A stretch of 64,000 nucleotides of DNA, taken from Symsagittifera roscoffensis. Taxonomy: Eukaryota; Xenacoelomorpha; Acoela; Convolutidae. Positions 54,334 through 64,000 of the stretch are shown here, piece after piece (the stretch's first letter is position 1; every line of letters begins with the position of its first letter). The DNA is taken from the NCBI RefSeq assembly GCF_963678635.1, contig NC_087066.1, positions 17,793,275 through 17,857,274 on the forward strand. Direction: 5' to 3'. A program made the translations under genes and the position numbers. The notes under the pieces are model-generated. The model worked only from the letters and a program-made list of their open reading frames with translations. It made no database searches and was not told where the DNA came from.

Positions 54334-56388
54334 ATGATAGAAAGCAAATATTCGATCGATGAGATCGACCTCCCATTCAAAAGCAAAGAAGATTTCATCA
54401 TAAATGGAGAAAAATTGTTTCACAAGTACTGCAGTAGTGACAAGCACCTTCCTTTATTCTTCCCCGATATCACCGACAAACTGACAGACTATAGGCTTTT
54501 CCGGGGAAACATGTACGAGAAAGATGAAACCAAAAGCAACAAAATCATCTACAATGCCTTGAAAACTCTTCAACAACCAGTTATGGTTTTCTATGGAATT
54601 AATTTTAGCCACAATCAGTTCCATATGTGGGATCCAAACTATGACCCAGAAAAATGCGCCAGAGGTGAAGCGACTCCGAACTGTTCAATTGAACACGGGT
54701 CAAAAATTGTGGGTGAAATGGACTTCCTGATAGTTGGGCCTAATTATATTGTAGTTATTGACGTACATTCAAGAACTGCGTCAGATGACTCCGTGGAAAG
54801 CAAAATCTCTAAACAACAAACTTCAATTCAGCTGATAGATCAAATAGGAAAAACAGCACCTTTATCGGGAAACCATTCGCGTAATTCAGATCAATACAAG
54901 GTATTTCAATTTTCCTTTTTTCCACCGAGAGACGAAAACAACGCTCTTGAAATACTCGTGAAGTTAACAATTGACGGACAGGCAAAAGAAGTTCAGAGTA
55001 TAACAGACGCCGACTGCTTAGACTTGAACCCATGGTGGGAAAGAAATCTGAACAGTGGAAAAGTCCACTCGGGAGACATCGATCTGATTCAGAAAACAAT
55101 GCTTGCATTGTTCAGTCTCAGCAGAAAAGATAACCCAGACCAGCAAACGCAAACAGATACCGCAAGCAAGCAAGCAGCCGATTCAAAAAAGCAAACGGAT
55201 AAGGGAAAACAGAAACAGAAACTTAAACCAAATCAGAAAGATACTGCAAACAACCCAGCCATGTATCAGTTCACAGAAACTGATGCACAAGACACTGTAA
55301 ACAGTCCAGCCATGGAGCAGTCCACAGAAACTGATGCACAGAGTGATTTAAACTCGTTTAAAGACTTCCTTCGGGAGAGCCACGAAGACGGATCAGTGCT
55401 TGAAACCCTCATAACGCCTTTTGTGACAACTGCGTTTGGAAGTGAAATTTCTGATTTGTTTCAGACTGATAAAACTTCGGCTGGTTTGAAAAAATTTATT
55501 TCAGAGAAGCTAACTAAAAATATCATGCAGAGATTCTTCCCCTCGATTCCAAAAACAAAAAAAATAATGCAGAACAAAAAAGATTACCTCCTTATCGGAG
55601 ACAATGTTGGAGACAATGTGTTCAGATCATTTTCCTTGTTTTTCCAGCATGATAGTTTTCCCCAAATGCTTCCAAGCTGTCCTAACCAAAGTTATATTGA
55701 CCTCTATCCAGCAGAAGATCAAAGCAGTCAAACTTTAATCGACATTAAAAAACAACAAGACTACGAGGCCGAGGTGAAAGTGTACCGTGCTCTTGAACAA
55801 TTAAAAGGTGAAAAATTGACCGTAATTCACGGTTTGAAGTACTCGCATTACCAGTTCAGGATGTGGGAATCCAATCATGACGCAAAAAAATGTAAACAGA
55901 AAAAAGAAAAACCGAATTGTAACAATAATGTTTTGCACTCAGATGAAGGTGAAAATGATTTCGTCGTTCTTGGACCAGACTACATTGTTCTCATTGAAGT
56001 GAAAAATGCCGTAAATGAAATGTCAACTGAGTCAATATCAAACTTTGTAGCTTCTGGAGAAAAGCAAATACAAAAACTGATGACTATTATCAAAGGAATA
56101 GCGGATGAGTCATCAACACTAGGGAAATCAGAAACTGACAAACAGGGAAGCAGTGATAAAACGTTCGAGTGCAAGGCTGCTTCAATTAGAGTATATCAGT
56201 TTGTGGCTTTTCCTAACATCAATTATAAGTCGATTATTGGCAGTGACCATATTGATTTTATATTCAATAGTGACTTACAAGATTTTTCTAAATGGTGGCA
56301 AAAAAAAATAAACAACGAGATGAATCAAAATTTTGTTATAATTACGGGTGACATCAAGCTGTTGAACAACGTTTTACGGGCTATGTGG
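54334..56388 (+). CDS. Tandem NERD-like nuclease protein (first exon of a probable nuclease-helicase)
   Basis: The open frame is 691 codons if unspliced. Two related domains are visible. Domain 2 (about residues 470-690) has GENDFVVLGPDYIVLIEVKN with D542, E555 and K557, the D...ExK pattern of NERD/restriction-type nucleases, plus a following Gln helix. Domain 1 (about 45-265) has GEMDFLIVGPNYIVVIDVHS: D130 is kept, but Glu reads D143 and Lys reads H145, so it is probably inactive. Both domains carry SHxQFxMW (92-99 and 504-511), exactly 38 residues before the GExD Asp. Between them is a Gln/Lys-rich linker with a duplicated TETDAQ segment. NERD domains are commonest in bacteria, often next to UvrD-type helicases. 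Splicing at GT 56389 would keep frame with the helicase exon. Confidence 0.7.
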
Positions 56389-57080
56389 GTAACAACACGA
56401 GGTGAGTGATATTTAACCGACGGTAATGCAAGAGATTAGTAAAAAGAAAGTGTAAACTACAACTTCCCCTAAAAATCATACAACGTACTTGAGACAATTT
56501 TAAATTAGTTGGTATATCTGATGGTTTTTGCAGACTATAAAGCGTCTTAGCTCCATTTTTGAAATAATTTTACAAATCCAAAAATGGTTATTCTGACTAC
56601 TTATTTTTTGAAAAACTTAAGCGGTTTTTGAACGGAGTTTCTAAAGCAACAGGGTCAGCATTGATAGTTTTTTGGTCTTCTAACATTTAATTTTAATTTT
56701 TGAAAAATATTTGCTATTACGGGTGTACCGGTAATTTCAAATTTGCATATACGCGACTCGCATCAGAAAAGTTTATCAGTCCATGGTAAATTTTAAGCTT
56801 TTATTGTTCAGTTTTAGTAGTATTTTAGTAACATGACAGTATTTGGTTTCAACGAACCGCGCAAATTTTACAAACGGTTTTTGAGCGTAATTTTGACTCG
56901 GTTGAAAATGATATGATTATTAGAAAAATGAAAACTTGAACAAGACTTCTATCTCAAAACCAAATTTTTAAAGATGATATTAATATGTTTTTAATTTTGC
57001 AAGCTTTCGGTTCTGAAAACTGTTTTTTAACATTCGACTGATTTTTTCTACAAATAATAAAGTGTATAAAAAATCTAAAG
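56389..57080 (+). other. Proposed intron between nuclease and helicase exons
   Basis: Donor TGG|GTAACA at 56389 is phase 0. Acceptors TAAAG at 57062 or TAAAG at 57080 follow a TTTTTTCTAC tract and are also phase 0, so the frames join. A stronger-looking donor, AG|GTGAGT at 56402, is phase 1 and has no compatible acceptor close to the helicase, though an unseen small exon could use it. Content is AT-rich with no other gene. Confidence 0.4.
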
Positions 57081-58544
57081 TGCAAGAAACTTGGCTTGAA
57101 TTACCGTCGATTTGCTGTCGTAGACCCAAAAAAGAGTAATACTTTTGACAATTCAGCTATTGGTTTTGCAGAAACATTGAAAGATATTGACAAAAAGCTC
57201 AGAATTAGCGAGATAACTTATGTTAGTAAGAATAGACAAGACTCTCCTAATGTTGAGAAAACGAGCGGTTTACTTTCGGCAGATATTGATTTGATGAATA
57301 CGACAGGATGCCCTCAACAACAAAAAATCAATATTTTTCACGACATCCTTGGCTTAGAATATATAACTAAGAACCAGAAGGAGGCTTTTGAACAGAAATC
57401 GAAACATTTGATCATCACTGGATGTGCGGGATCCGGAAAAAGTTTGATATTAATTGCTAGACTTATACATCAAAGTTTAACTAATGAAAAGCAGAAAATA
57501 CTTCTCCTTGTTTTCAACGAGACGAAGTTACATGACTACAAATTGGTTTTCCAAAACGAAAAAGCCCCAATTGATTATGCAGATGTTTCAGAAAAAAACT
57601 TCAATCTGAATTTATGGCAGAGTTCTGTTGGAATCGTTCATTGCAGCACAAATCTGCCGGATACAAATTGTCAAAAACTTTTACAAAACTTGCCTGAAAA
57701 CGTTATAGTTTATATTGATGACGCACATGCGTCAAACTTTGATTTTTCATCCTTGAACTGCGCCTGTATAGCAATAGACTTCAATCAAAGCCATTTGTTA
57801 CGTGATCAATGTTTGAACATGAAAACTGAAGGTTTTGACATCTTTTCACTAAAGCACAACTATCGAAGTACTTGGAACATTGTGTCAAATATGAAAAGTT
57901 TATCGGAAGCTATTGAGCTAAAAGAAAAACAGCAGCAAAATTTCTTGATTCATGATACTAAACTCTCCCATCACCCGAACCACGGTCATCTGATTCATGG
58001 GCCTCAGACTGATATATATGTTTGCACCAAAGATTTGGGCTTTCTTAATGTTTCTCCAGTCAATGACCTTCGATCTATTTTCGATGGACCACTCAGTGGG
58101 AAATGTTTCTACCTCGGTTCAAACAAAGAGTTTCAAAGCTTATTTACTATCCTAAATGCTAGTTTAGGCAAAAGGTTTTTTGTTCATGTTAATCCGTCAG
58201 AACAGAATATCTACTCCACAGAATTTTCTTCTTGTTATATTTTACTTTATTTTTCCGGCATGGACACACGGATGTTGCGCGCTCTCTATAATGTTATTTC
58301 CAGAGCAAGGGTGTACTGTTCAATTGTAGTTTTTACGAGCACAGGTTATGATCCTGAAGAGTTGGAAGAACTTTTGAGCATCTTCAAAGAGTCCAAAATC
58401 ACGCATGTCGGATCCAAGGGAAGAAATTCAAAAGTTTCAGATGAACCCGGGAGATTAAGTTCTAGCAAAACCAAATCAGATATACGGATTTGCGATGATA
58501 ATTCGGATGCAAAGGAGAACATTCTTGATGTCAGTTTAGATTAA
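57081..58544 (+). CDS. Superfamily 1 (UvrD-like) helicase domain, probable second exon
   Basis: About 487 codons. Counting from TTG 57096 as residue 1: a Q-motif-like TKNQKEAF (92-99), Walker A TGCAGSGKS (108-116), Walker B-like IVYIDDAHA (204-212), motif III-like AIDFNQS (227-232), HNYRS (254-258), and a motif VI-like VISRAR (400-405). Spacing is compact compared with bacterial UvrD, and the region between motifs IV and V is short. The frame has no good ATG near its start, which supports its being an internal or terminal exon. It would use ATP to move on nucleic acid. The C-terminal 70 residues are Ser/Asp/Lys-rich with no recognised domain. It lies 0.7 kb downstream of the NERD ORF on the same strand. 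Confidence 0.7.
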   Translation, partial: CKKLGLNYRRFAVVDPKKSNTFDNSAIGFAETLKDIDKKLRISEITYVSKNRQDSPNVEKTSGLLSADIDLMNTTGCPQQQKINIFHDILGLEYITKNQKEAFEQKSKHLIITGCAGSGKSLILIARLIHQSLTNEKQKILLLVFNETKLHDYKLVFQNEKAPIDYADVSEKNFNLNLWQSSVGIVHCSTNLPDTNCQKLLQNLPENVIVYIDDAHASNFDFSSLNCACIAIDFNQSHLLRDQCLNMKTEGFDIFSLKHNYRSTWNIVSNMKSLSEAIELKEKQQQNFLIHDTKLSHHPNHGHLIHGPQTDIYVCTKDLGFLNVSPVNDLRSIFDGPLSGKCFYLGSNKEFQSLFTILNASLGKRFFVHVNPSEQNIYSTEFSSCYILLYFSGMDTRMLRALYNVISRARVYCSIVVFTSTGYDPEELEELLSIFKESKITHVGSKGRNSKVSDEPGRLSSSKTKSDIRICDDNSDAKENILDVSLD

Positions 58545-59585
58545 TTCACCTCATCAGTTGTAAAAAAAATCAACTTCCAAATTGTATCTTTATCAAATAA
58601 CATTTTAAAATCTTTCGTTTACTTGCTTGCTATACTATAACGTATCTTGTGCTAAAATTAATTTTCTTTTAATATATCATTTTAATATATCATTAAAACG
58701 AATTGTTTGCAGCATTTTGAGCAGATTATGTGGGCCGTATTGATGAATGAATGAAGTACAATTTCGATTGTTTTCTAGGTATAACTGTTTCATAATTACG
58801 TTTATTAAACTTGCTCCAAATCCATCTACTGTGGTCAAAGCAGGCAAGAGCTTATGATGCGTTTTTAACAGTGGAACTTTTCAAAATAAAATTGGACAAA
58901 AAATCATCGTTCGCCTTTTTTTAAATTAAAAAAAAATTGATGTTCCAAAATGCTTTACACATAAAAAAAATAAAAAATTAATTAAAAAAGGTTCAGTAAA
59001 ATTGGTCAAATCATATTTTTTTAGACATTTTGAAAACACTTCGTGTTCGCGCGCACCAAAAAAAATTAGTATATATTGTTAGCAAAATTCAGAGTTGGCA
59101 GACCCAAAATAGAACAACACCAAAGAAGGAGATTTTTAAATTGGTCTGGTGGATTAGCGTCACCTCAAAGCAATGTAATTTTAATGAAATTAAATGATTG
59201 AAAAACAAATAATCGCCCATAAATATAGTTTATGGATCAACATCACGATCTCCAATCAAATTAGATTCCTTAGGAACCTATTTTTTTTCTAACAACGATT
59301 TGCGTCAGATCAAACGTAACCGGATCGTCAAATTGGGAGAGAATATATCATTCAAAGACAGAACTTCAAACAATAATGAAATAACTAGTAAATTTTGGAT
59401 TTGCTAAGATTAGTGGACTGGAATCTTTGCCTTGCTTGCAATCCTAAGCATTTCAAAAAAAATAAATCGTTTTCTTGTTCCTTTCCTGGGCCTAATTTTT
59501 GAGATTGATGGTAGCGCCAATGTCCGTTCTGCCGCCGAAAATCAATTGAGTAGGGTTGCGAACAAAGACTGGAAACGCCATATAA
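58545..59585. other. Stretch without recognised gene
   Basis: 3' of the helicase. AATATATCATTTTAATATATC is a short direct repeat at about 58670-58692. Otherwise nothing recognised. Confidence 0.55.
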
Positions 59586-59850
59586 TGGTCGCATCGGTCT
59601 GAAAAATAGCTGTGACATGGTCTAAAAACAAGTCGCAACAAGTAAATCGGTAATTTTATTCTAAAATAAGTTGCGACATATTCTAAAAATGAGTGGCGAC
59701 ATGGTATGAAAAGTAGTCGCAACAGAATTAGTAGTGACTGAGTCTCATAATTAGTCATGACGGCCTAAAAATTGGTTGTGACATGGCTTAAAATTATTCT
59801 TGACATAGTCTGAAAAATTAAGTTGGGACAGTCTCAAAGTCAATTTTAAA
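59586..59850. repeat. Degenerate short tandem repeat, GTCGCGACATGGTCTAAAA type
   Basis: About eight irregular units of roughly 27-33 bp contain variants of AAGTYGCRACA and YGACATGGYMTAAAA. Strongly decayed, no gene. Confidence 0.65.
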
Positions 59851-60084
59851 TTCCACGTTTATATATTGGTACAATCAGTTTTTTTTCAGTCATCTGGAAA
59901 TATTTTATTCATACTCGAACCAACTACAACAGCTAACAAATATCATAAAACTAACATCTATGCAAGTTAACTGATGTTCATTGAGCGCTTCAAAAACTCT
60001 TTGCTGCACACAATCATAAGTCGGTCTCCCATAAGATGAACGGGATCCAAGAATACACATGATCGAATATCTGAGAAGTCTCAA

Positions 60085-60400
60085 AGATGGTCGCAAAATG
60101 GTCTAAAATTGAGCCGGTGGCATTACTTTTTGTTTTTCGTGCATGCCACTGTTAGCTTTCTTTTGGTCGCACCGGTCATGGTTAACTTTGCTTTAGCCAC
60201 TTTGGTCCGGTTTAATTTTTCTTCGGTCACGCCAGGCACGGCTAATTTTCCTCCGATTGCGCCGATTGCGGTTGTCTTCCCTTCAGTCGCGCCGCGCCGG
60301 TCGTGATTAGATTTCCTTTGGTTGCACCGGTTGTGGTTAACTTCTTTCGGTCGTGCCAGTTACTGTTAGTTTTCCTCATGTTGCGCAGTTCGTGATTAAT
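60085..60400 (+). repeat. Degenerate GC-rich tandem repeat, about 38-bp period
   Basis: About eight units contain variants of TCGCGCCGGTCGTGGTTAA and TTTCCTTCGG. Part of it reads as an open frame (VTPGTANFPPIAPIAVVFP), but this follows from the repeat. Locally much richer in CpG than its surroundings. Confidence 0.7.
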
Positions 60401-61931
60401 GATTGGATATCTGAACTGTGTTCACAGAGAAAACACAAAAAAGCATGGTTTTGCAATTATTGTGATCGTTCAAATAAAAATTGATTCTTGCCAGATTGAT
60501 AAGATTTTGAGAAGGTTTTTTTAGGAAAAAGATTAAGAGCCAGAGCCCGTAATTAACCGAAATCCGAAAATCAAATCACCCTAAACATTTAGGATCGAAG
60601 GAAAAACTTTCAAAAAAAATAAAGACTTGCTGATGCCTGTTAAGAGACTGGTTCAAACAAAAGTATCGCAAACATTGGTAGAAATTTGTTAACTTTTTTT
60701 TAGAAAAGTGAATACTCCAACAATTCAAAGATATTTTTGGAAAAGAGGTTGAATTCAACCATCAGAATTCCTTTTACGTTGGCTGTTTTGACTTTGCTCT
60801 AATCATGTTAGTCAAAAGTTAACGTGAAAAACAGAACTAATTTATTACCTTGTTTTATTTGATTATTGAAACATTCCCCCCATTCGGTACAACTTAGTCC
60901 AAAATTGCTTAAATTAGCAATGAGTCAACAAAATTTAAATGAAAAACTTTTTTAACTTAAAATACGAAAGTTTTCGTTATAATTAGCATCATCAGGTATC
61001 TACAATTAAAAAAATGATTATCATTAAAAGCTGTGTGTATCTAAGAATTTTACATAATTAATAAAAAAATTTTGTTGAAATTTCGTTTCGGGAACTTTGT
61101 TGTTCTCCAAACGTTTCCTAAATTTTCCCCGACTTTTTCACCTTCTTTAACCAGTTCCACGGTCAAATTTTTTGATTTTACTAACGTTGTATAATTTATT
61201 TCGAAAAAATACCAAATTCGAACCAAACTGACATGCAAAATGTCAGACTAGTTTTTTATTGTGAGCTCTTGGCTAATGTATTCGTCGCCCGTGTTCAGTT
61301 GGTGCTTGCGTTTACTTTTATGAATTGCCTCCAATATCATTGTTTTTGTCAAGTAATCGGTAATCAAATGTCTTAGATAGTCCACAGCATTCTGTGACAT
61401 GCTGTCCAACTGGCGTATCGCTTTTTTGACCCTCTGTTATCCGCGTGGTTATATATCGTCACATTTGTCCAACATCGATGGAACTACATCCACTATACGT
61501 AACATCCATGAAAATTTATTGAGTTTTCTAAATAATGACTTTATTTTTTGCAATTTTCAGCAAAACTTGATCGAACACGTCAGGGGCGTTCAAAATGTTA
61601 TAATTTTGAAGATGCCAATATGTATTATTTTTCCAAAAAAGCGTAAGTGCCTAAGAACGGCCTTCATGACCAGCTCCTCAGTACCCCCCCTCCCACGTAC
61701 ACCCCCCCCCCCTCGTTCGAGTTTTGCAGAAAAATGCAAAAAGTGGAGTCATTGTTTACAAAATTTAATCAATTTTCAAGAATTTTACGAAAAAAAAAAT
61801 CCATTATGTTGATAACGAAATGGAATATAACCGATTATAATGGGTTATAACGTTTTTTTTTCTTCGAAAATAATTGAATACATTGGATTAAAAATCCATT
61901 ACATTGTCCAAGTTTCTAAATTTTCTATTAT
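60401..61931. other. 1.5 kb without recognised gene
   Basis: Contains, on the minus strand at 60997-60950, CCTGATGATGC...CGAAAAC, a third relative of the hammerhead-core-like motif but without a stem II hairpin. A C-rich tract sits at 61682-61713. No gene recognised. Confidence 0.5.
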
Positions 61932-62040
61932 AATCGATTATTTAGACAACTTTTTAGTCAACAAAATTCGCTTATAAACGATTTTTAATCGATTATATAG
62001 ACAACTTTTTAGTCAACAAAATTCGCTTATAAACGATTTT
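61932..62040 (+). repeat. 55-bp direct duplication
   Basis: AATCGATTATTTAGACAACT at 61932 and AATCGATTATATAGACAACT at 61987 begin two nearly identical 55-bp segments ending in CGCTTATAAACGATTTTTA. Confidence 0.9.
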
Positions 62041-62076
62041 TATGCATGAAATTTTGGTGAGGGTTTGTAGGTTTTG

Positions 62077-62274
62077 CTGTTTATAGTCTAGTTTGCATCA
62101 AACAGAACAGTAAATATCCGGCTTTAATTTGCATCCGCAAAACTCCTAAGCTATGACTAATTTTTTCTTATACTGAATCCTTATACTGGCCACTCTAGAG
62201 TCTATGACTAACCCTTCCTTTGAACAAAGCCGGATATTCACTGCTCTGTTTGATGCAAATTCGACTACAAACAA
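62077..62274. mobile_element. Short foldback element F with about 50-bp TIRs
   Basis: TAGTCTAGTTTGCATCAAAC...AGTAAATATCCGGCTTT on the left is matched inversely by AAAGCCGGATATTCACTG...GATGCAAATTCGACTA on the right. The interior is about 100 bp without coding content. Non-autonomous TIR element. Confidence 0.85.
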
Positions 62275-63160
62275 TAAAATCTGCAAATTCTTTTCTTACC
62301 AGGGAATCTGTCTTTTGTCAACATGTATGTACAATTTCACGATTTGACAGATAGTTAGTCAACGTTCGCTTCTTACAGAAGTTTACTTACGTTGAGGACA
62401 AACGTCAGATAAAATTTATAAAAAAACATACCTTTGAAATAATAAAACAAAACTCAGAAGAAAAAGTAAAGACCGGCATTGCTAGAATTTTCGAAAGAAA
62501 TTATAAACAATTAAAAAAAGTCGAAAAAATACCAAGGATGAGCGGTTACTGTACAAGTAGCACAGAATGTTCCGACCAGTCTTTAAAAACTACAAAAAAG
62601 GTGTGATACAAAGATCAGATGTAAAACTAAAATTTAGGCATTTTCGACATTCATAACAATATAGTCCAATTGGGCAAAAATGTTTGTAGAAAATTGACTA
62701 AAAACAAAAAAATCAAAAAAGTCGAAGAGAAACAAATATTTTGCAGAAATTATTGAATTTTTCTAAAAAATTTGGTTCTGAAAATGGAAATAAAAATTTA
62801 TTTTTTTTGCTTAAAACTAAATTTTTACTTAACAGCGTAACATCACGCATTTAGCCGCAATAACACGTAAAACAAACATAAAACTCGGTATTTTGAAAGG
62901 GGGGAACTGGAAAAGAGCCTGGATCTGTTTTTTCTTTGTTTTCCAGATTAAACTTGATGAATGAAATAGTAAAGTTAATGCTTAAATGACGCGAGGGTGA
63001 GAAAAAGGAAAAGATCCGGATCCCTATTAAATACCAGCGTAGCAGCTGGCTAATGAGTCGAGTATTTTGTGGAGCAGTTTAGGCACGTGCATTTCAAAGT
63101 AACTAACTACAACTAACAAAAACAGTAAACGCAGAAGCTAAAAATAAAAAAAATAGTGAC
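62275..63160. other. Stretch without recognised gene
   Basis: AT-rich. Possibly the 5' leader of the ORFs that follow from 63161. Nothing else recognised. Confidence 0.5.
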
Positions 63161-63307
63161 ATGGGCAAGTCAAACCACCATAGTAGATCATTCTCTCCGA
63201 ACGTCAGCAGAGGGAAATCTCCCCACGGAAAGAAGAACCACGATACGAAGAAGAATCAAATTAAATTTCTAGCGATCAGTCGGTTCATTTTAATGTCTTA
63301 TTTTTAA
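63161..63307 (+). CDS. Small basic ORF upstream of retroelement-like ORF
   Basis: 48 codons starting MGKSNHHSRSFSPNVSRGKS, rich in Lys, Ser and His, ending at TAA. It may be a leader ORF or a frame-shifted N-terminus of the following esterase-bearing ORF. No homology recognised. Confidence 0.25.
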   Translation: MGKSNHHSRSFSPNVSRGKSPHGKKNHDTKKNQIKFLAISRFILMSYF

Positions 63308-63327
63308 TTTCGCTTTTAATCGCCAAC

Positions 63328-64000
63328 ATGTTTGACCTCGAAACTTTCCGAAATTTGAACGACGAATTGAAATACGAGCTGTATAAAGACTTGGTCGAAA
63401 ATGTTACTTATTTTAAACGAATTATCGAAAACTTAACTGTATCAACGAAAGAGGAAGAAAGAAGAAACAAATTTTTTGATCTAGAAAATTTTAAAAACAC
63501 GGGCAATTCAAAAATTACAGAAAAACAAATTTGAAAACGAATGGAGCAAGATTGGAACTCGGAGCAGAAATCAGAACAAACGAAGCGAAAATAACCAAGA
63601 AAGCAAGAATAACCAAGAAATCAAAATACAAGCAACCAATGTTCAAGAAGAAAAATTCGACCAGCAACGAAAACATTTATTTTTACCACGAGAAGGAGAA
63701 TATTCTGGTCTATTACTGGGAGACTCAATTGTTAACAGAATCAATGGGGAACAAATATCGGAAAATGTGTTAGCGAGAGGATTTGGTGGGCACAATATTT
63801 CTGCATTGCTGGAACGCGTGAGAAACAGTAAATCGCGACATTTCAAACATGTAACTACGCTAATTGGAATAAATGACTGCCTCTCAAGTGATTTCGACGC
63901 GAAGTAAGCCGTGAGTAGCTTAGAAAAACTAATTTATCTCATAAATCATAAATTCTCCCCAGAAACAATTTCACTATGTACTGTAACTCCCTTAGGCGCT
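63328..64000 (+). pseudogene. Retroelement ORF1-like protein with GDS/GxND esterase domain, truncated by window
   Basis: The ATG frame 63328-63534 encodes a charged helical segment (MFDLETFRNLNDELKYELYK...), possibly a coiled coil. After a frameshift near 63490 another frame is open from 63485 to TAA 63905-63907. It reads GLLLGDSIVNRI with the Ser of GDS at 63725-63727, then GFGGHNISALLERV and LIGINDCLSS (GIND at 63866-63877). GDS, then Gly, then GxND is the block order of SGNH/GDSL hydrolases, found in ORF1 proteins of several LINEs. After the TAA the same frame continues with SSLEKLIYLINHKFSPETIS to the window end. The catalytic His block would lie outside. The frameshift and stop suggest a dead copy. 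Confidence 0.55.

Noticed and set aside
56402-56407. GTGAGT at 56402 as the splice donor to the helicase exon
   Set aside because: It is phase 1, while all AG sites in the open stretch before the helicase are phase 0.
60109-60306. 65-codon ORF with Val/Pro-rich repeats
   Set aside because: It follows directly from the degenerate 38-bp DNA repeat.

Overview
This window looks like part of a repeat-rich, AT-rich invertebrate animal genome; the sequence alone does not fix the phylum. The evidence is a 204-residue sigma-class glutathione S-transferase split by a 229-bp GT-AG intron, a tRNA-Ser(GCU)-like sequence, Ty3/gypsy and non-LTR-type retroelements, several terminal-inverted-repeat (TIR) elements, three satellite systems and one 200-N assembly gap. 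No bacterial operon structure is present. Host genes are sparse: the GST (35912-36755, minus) and a probable nuclease/helicase gene (54334-58544, plus). Nearly everything else is mobile or satellite DNA.

Layout. 1-3227 (minus) is a broken retroelement with a PHD finger, reverse transcriptase and a Cys/His plus nuclease-like C-terminus, running off the window edge. 6646-11450 holds two tandem copies of a 2.4-kb unit, each with a 25-bp minisatellite. They directly precede a decayed gypsy-type gag-pol (11672-20670). Its RT is interrupted by a second copy of the element's own 3' region. It is followed by an open frame resembling a divergent macro domain (20696-21256). 23299-30062 is a 42-bp satellite in three arrays separated by three near-identical 330-bp spacers; the minus strand stays open in a 14-residue period. 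31027-39480 mixes a gag remnant, two palindromic Tc1-like elements, one copy of a 0.5-kb inverted-end element and the GST gene. 39484-48119 is a tandem array of a 2.57-kb unit carrying a tRNA-Ser-like sequence. 48120-53960 holds nested short mobile elements, a long foldback and a 122-bp tandem repeat. 54334-58544 encodes two NERD-like nuclease domains (the first lacks the lysine) and then a superfamily 1 helicase. The last 840 bp begin a retroelement ORF with a GDS/GxND esterase signature.

How the parts relate. Gag, protease, RT, RNase H and integrase pieces belong to one dead element. The two 2.4-kb units probably supplied its 5' regulatory region. The nuclease and helicase ORFs lie in order on one strand with a compatible splice pair, so they most likely form one protein. 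A NERD plus SF1-helicase combination in an animal genome is the best candidate here for an undescribed system. Family assignments were made by eye from motifs, without database searches.
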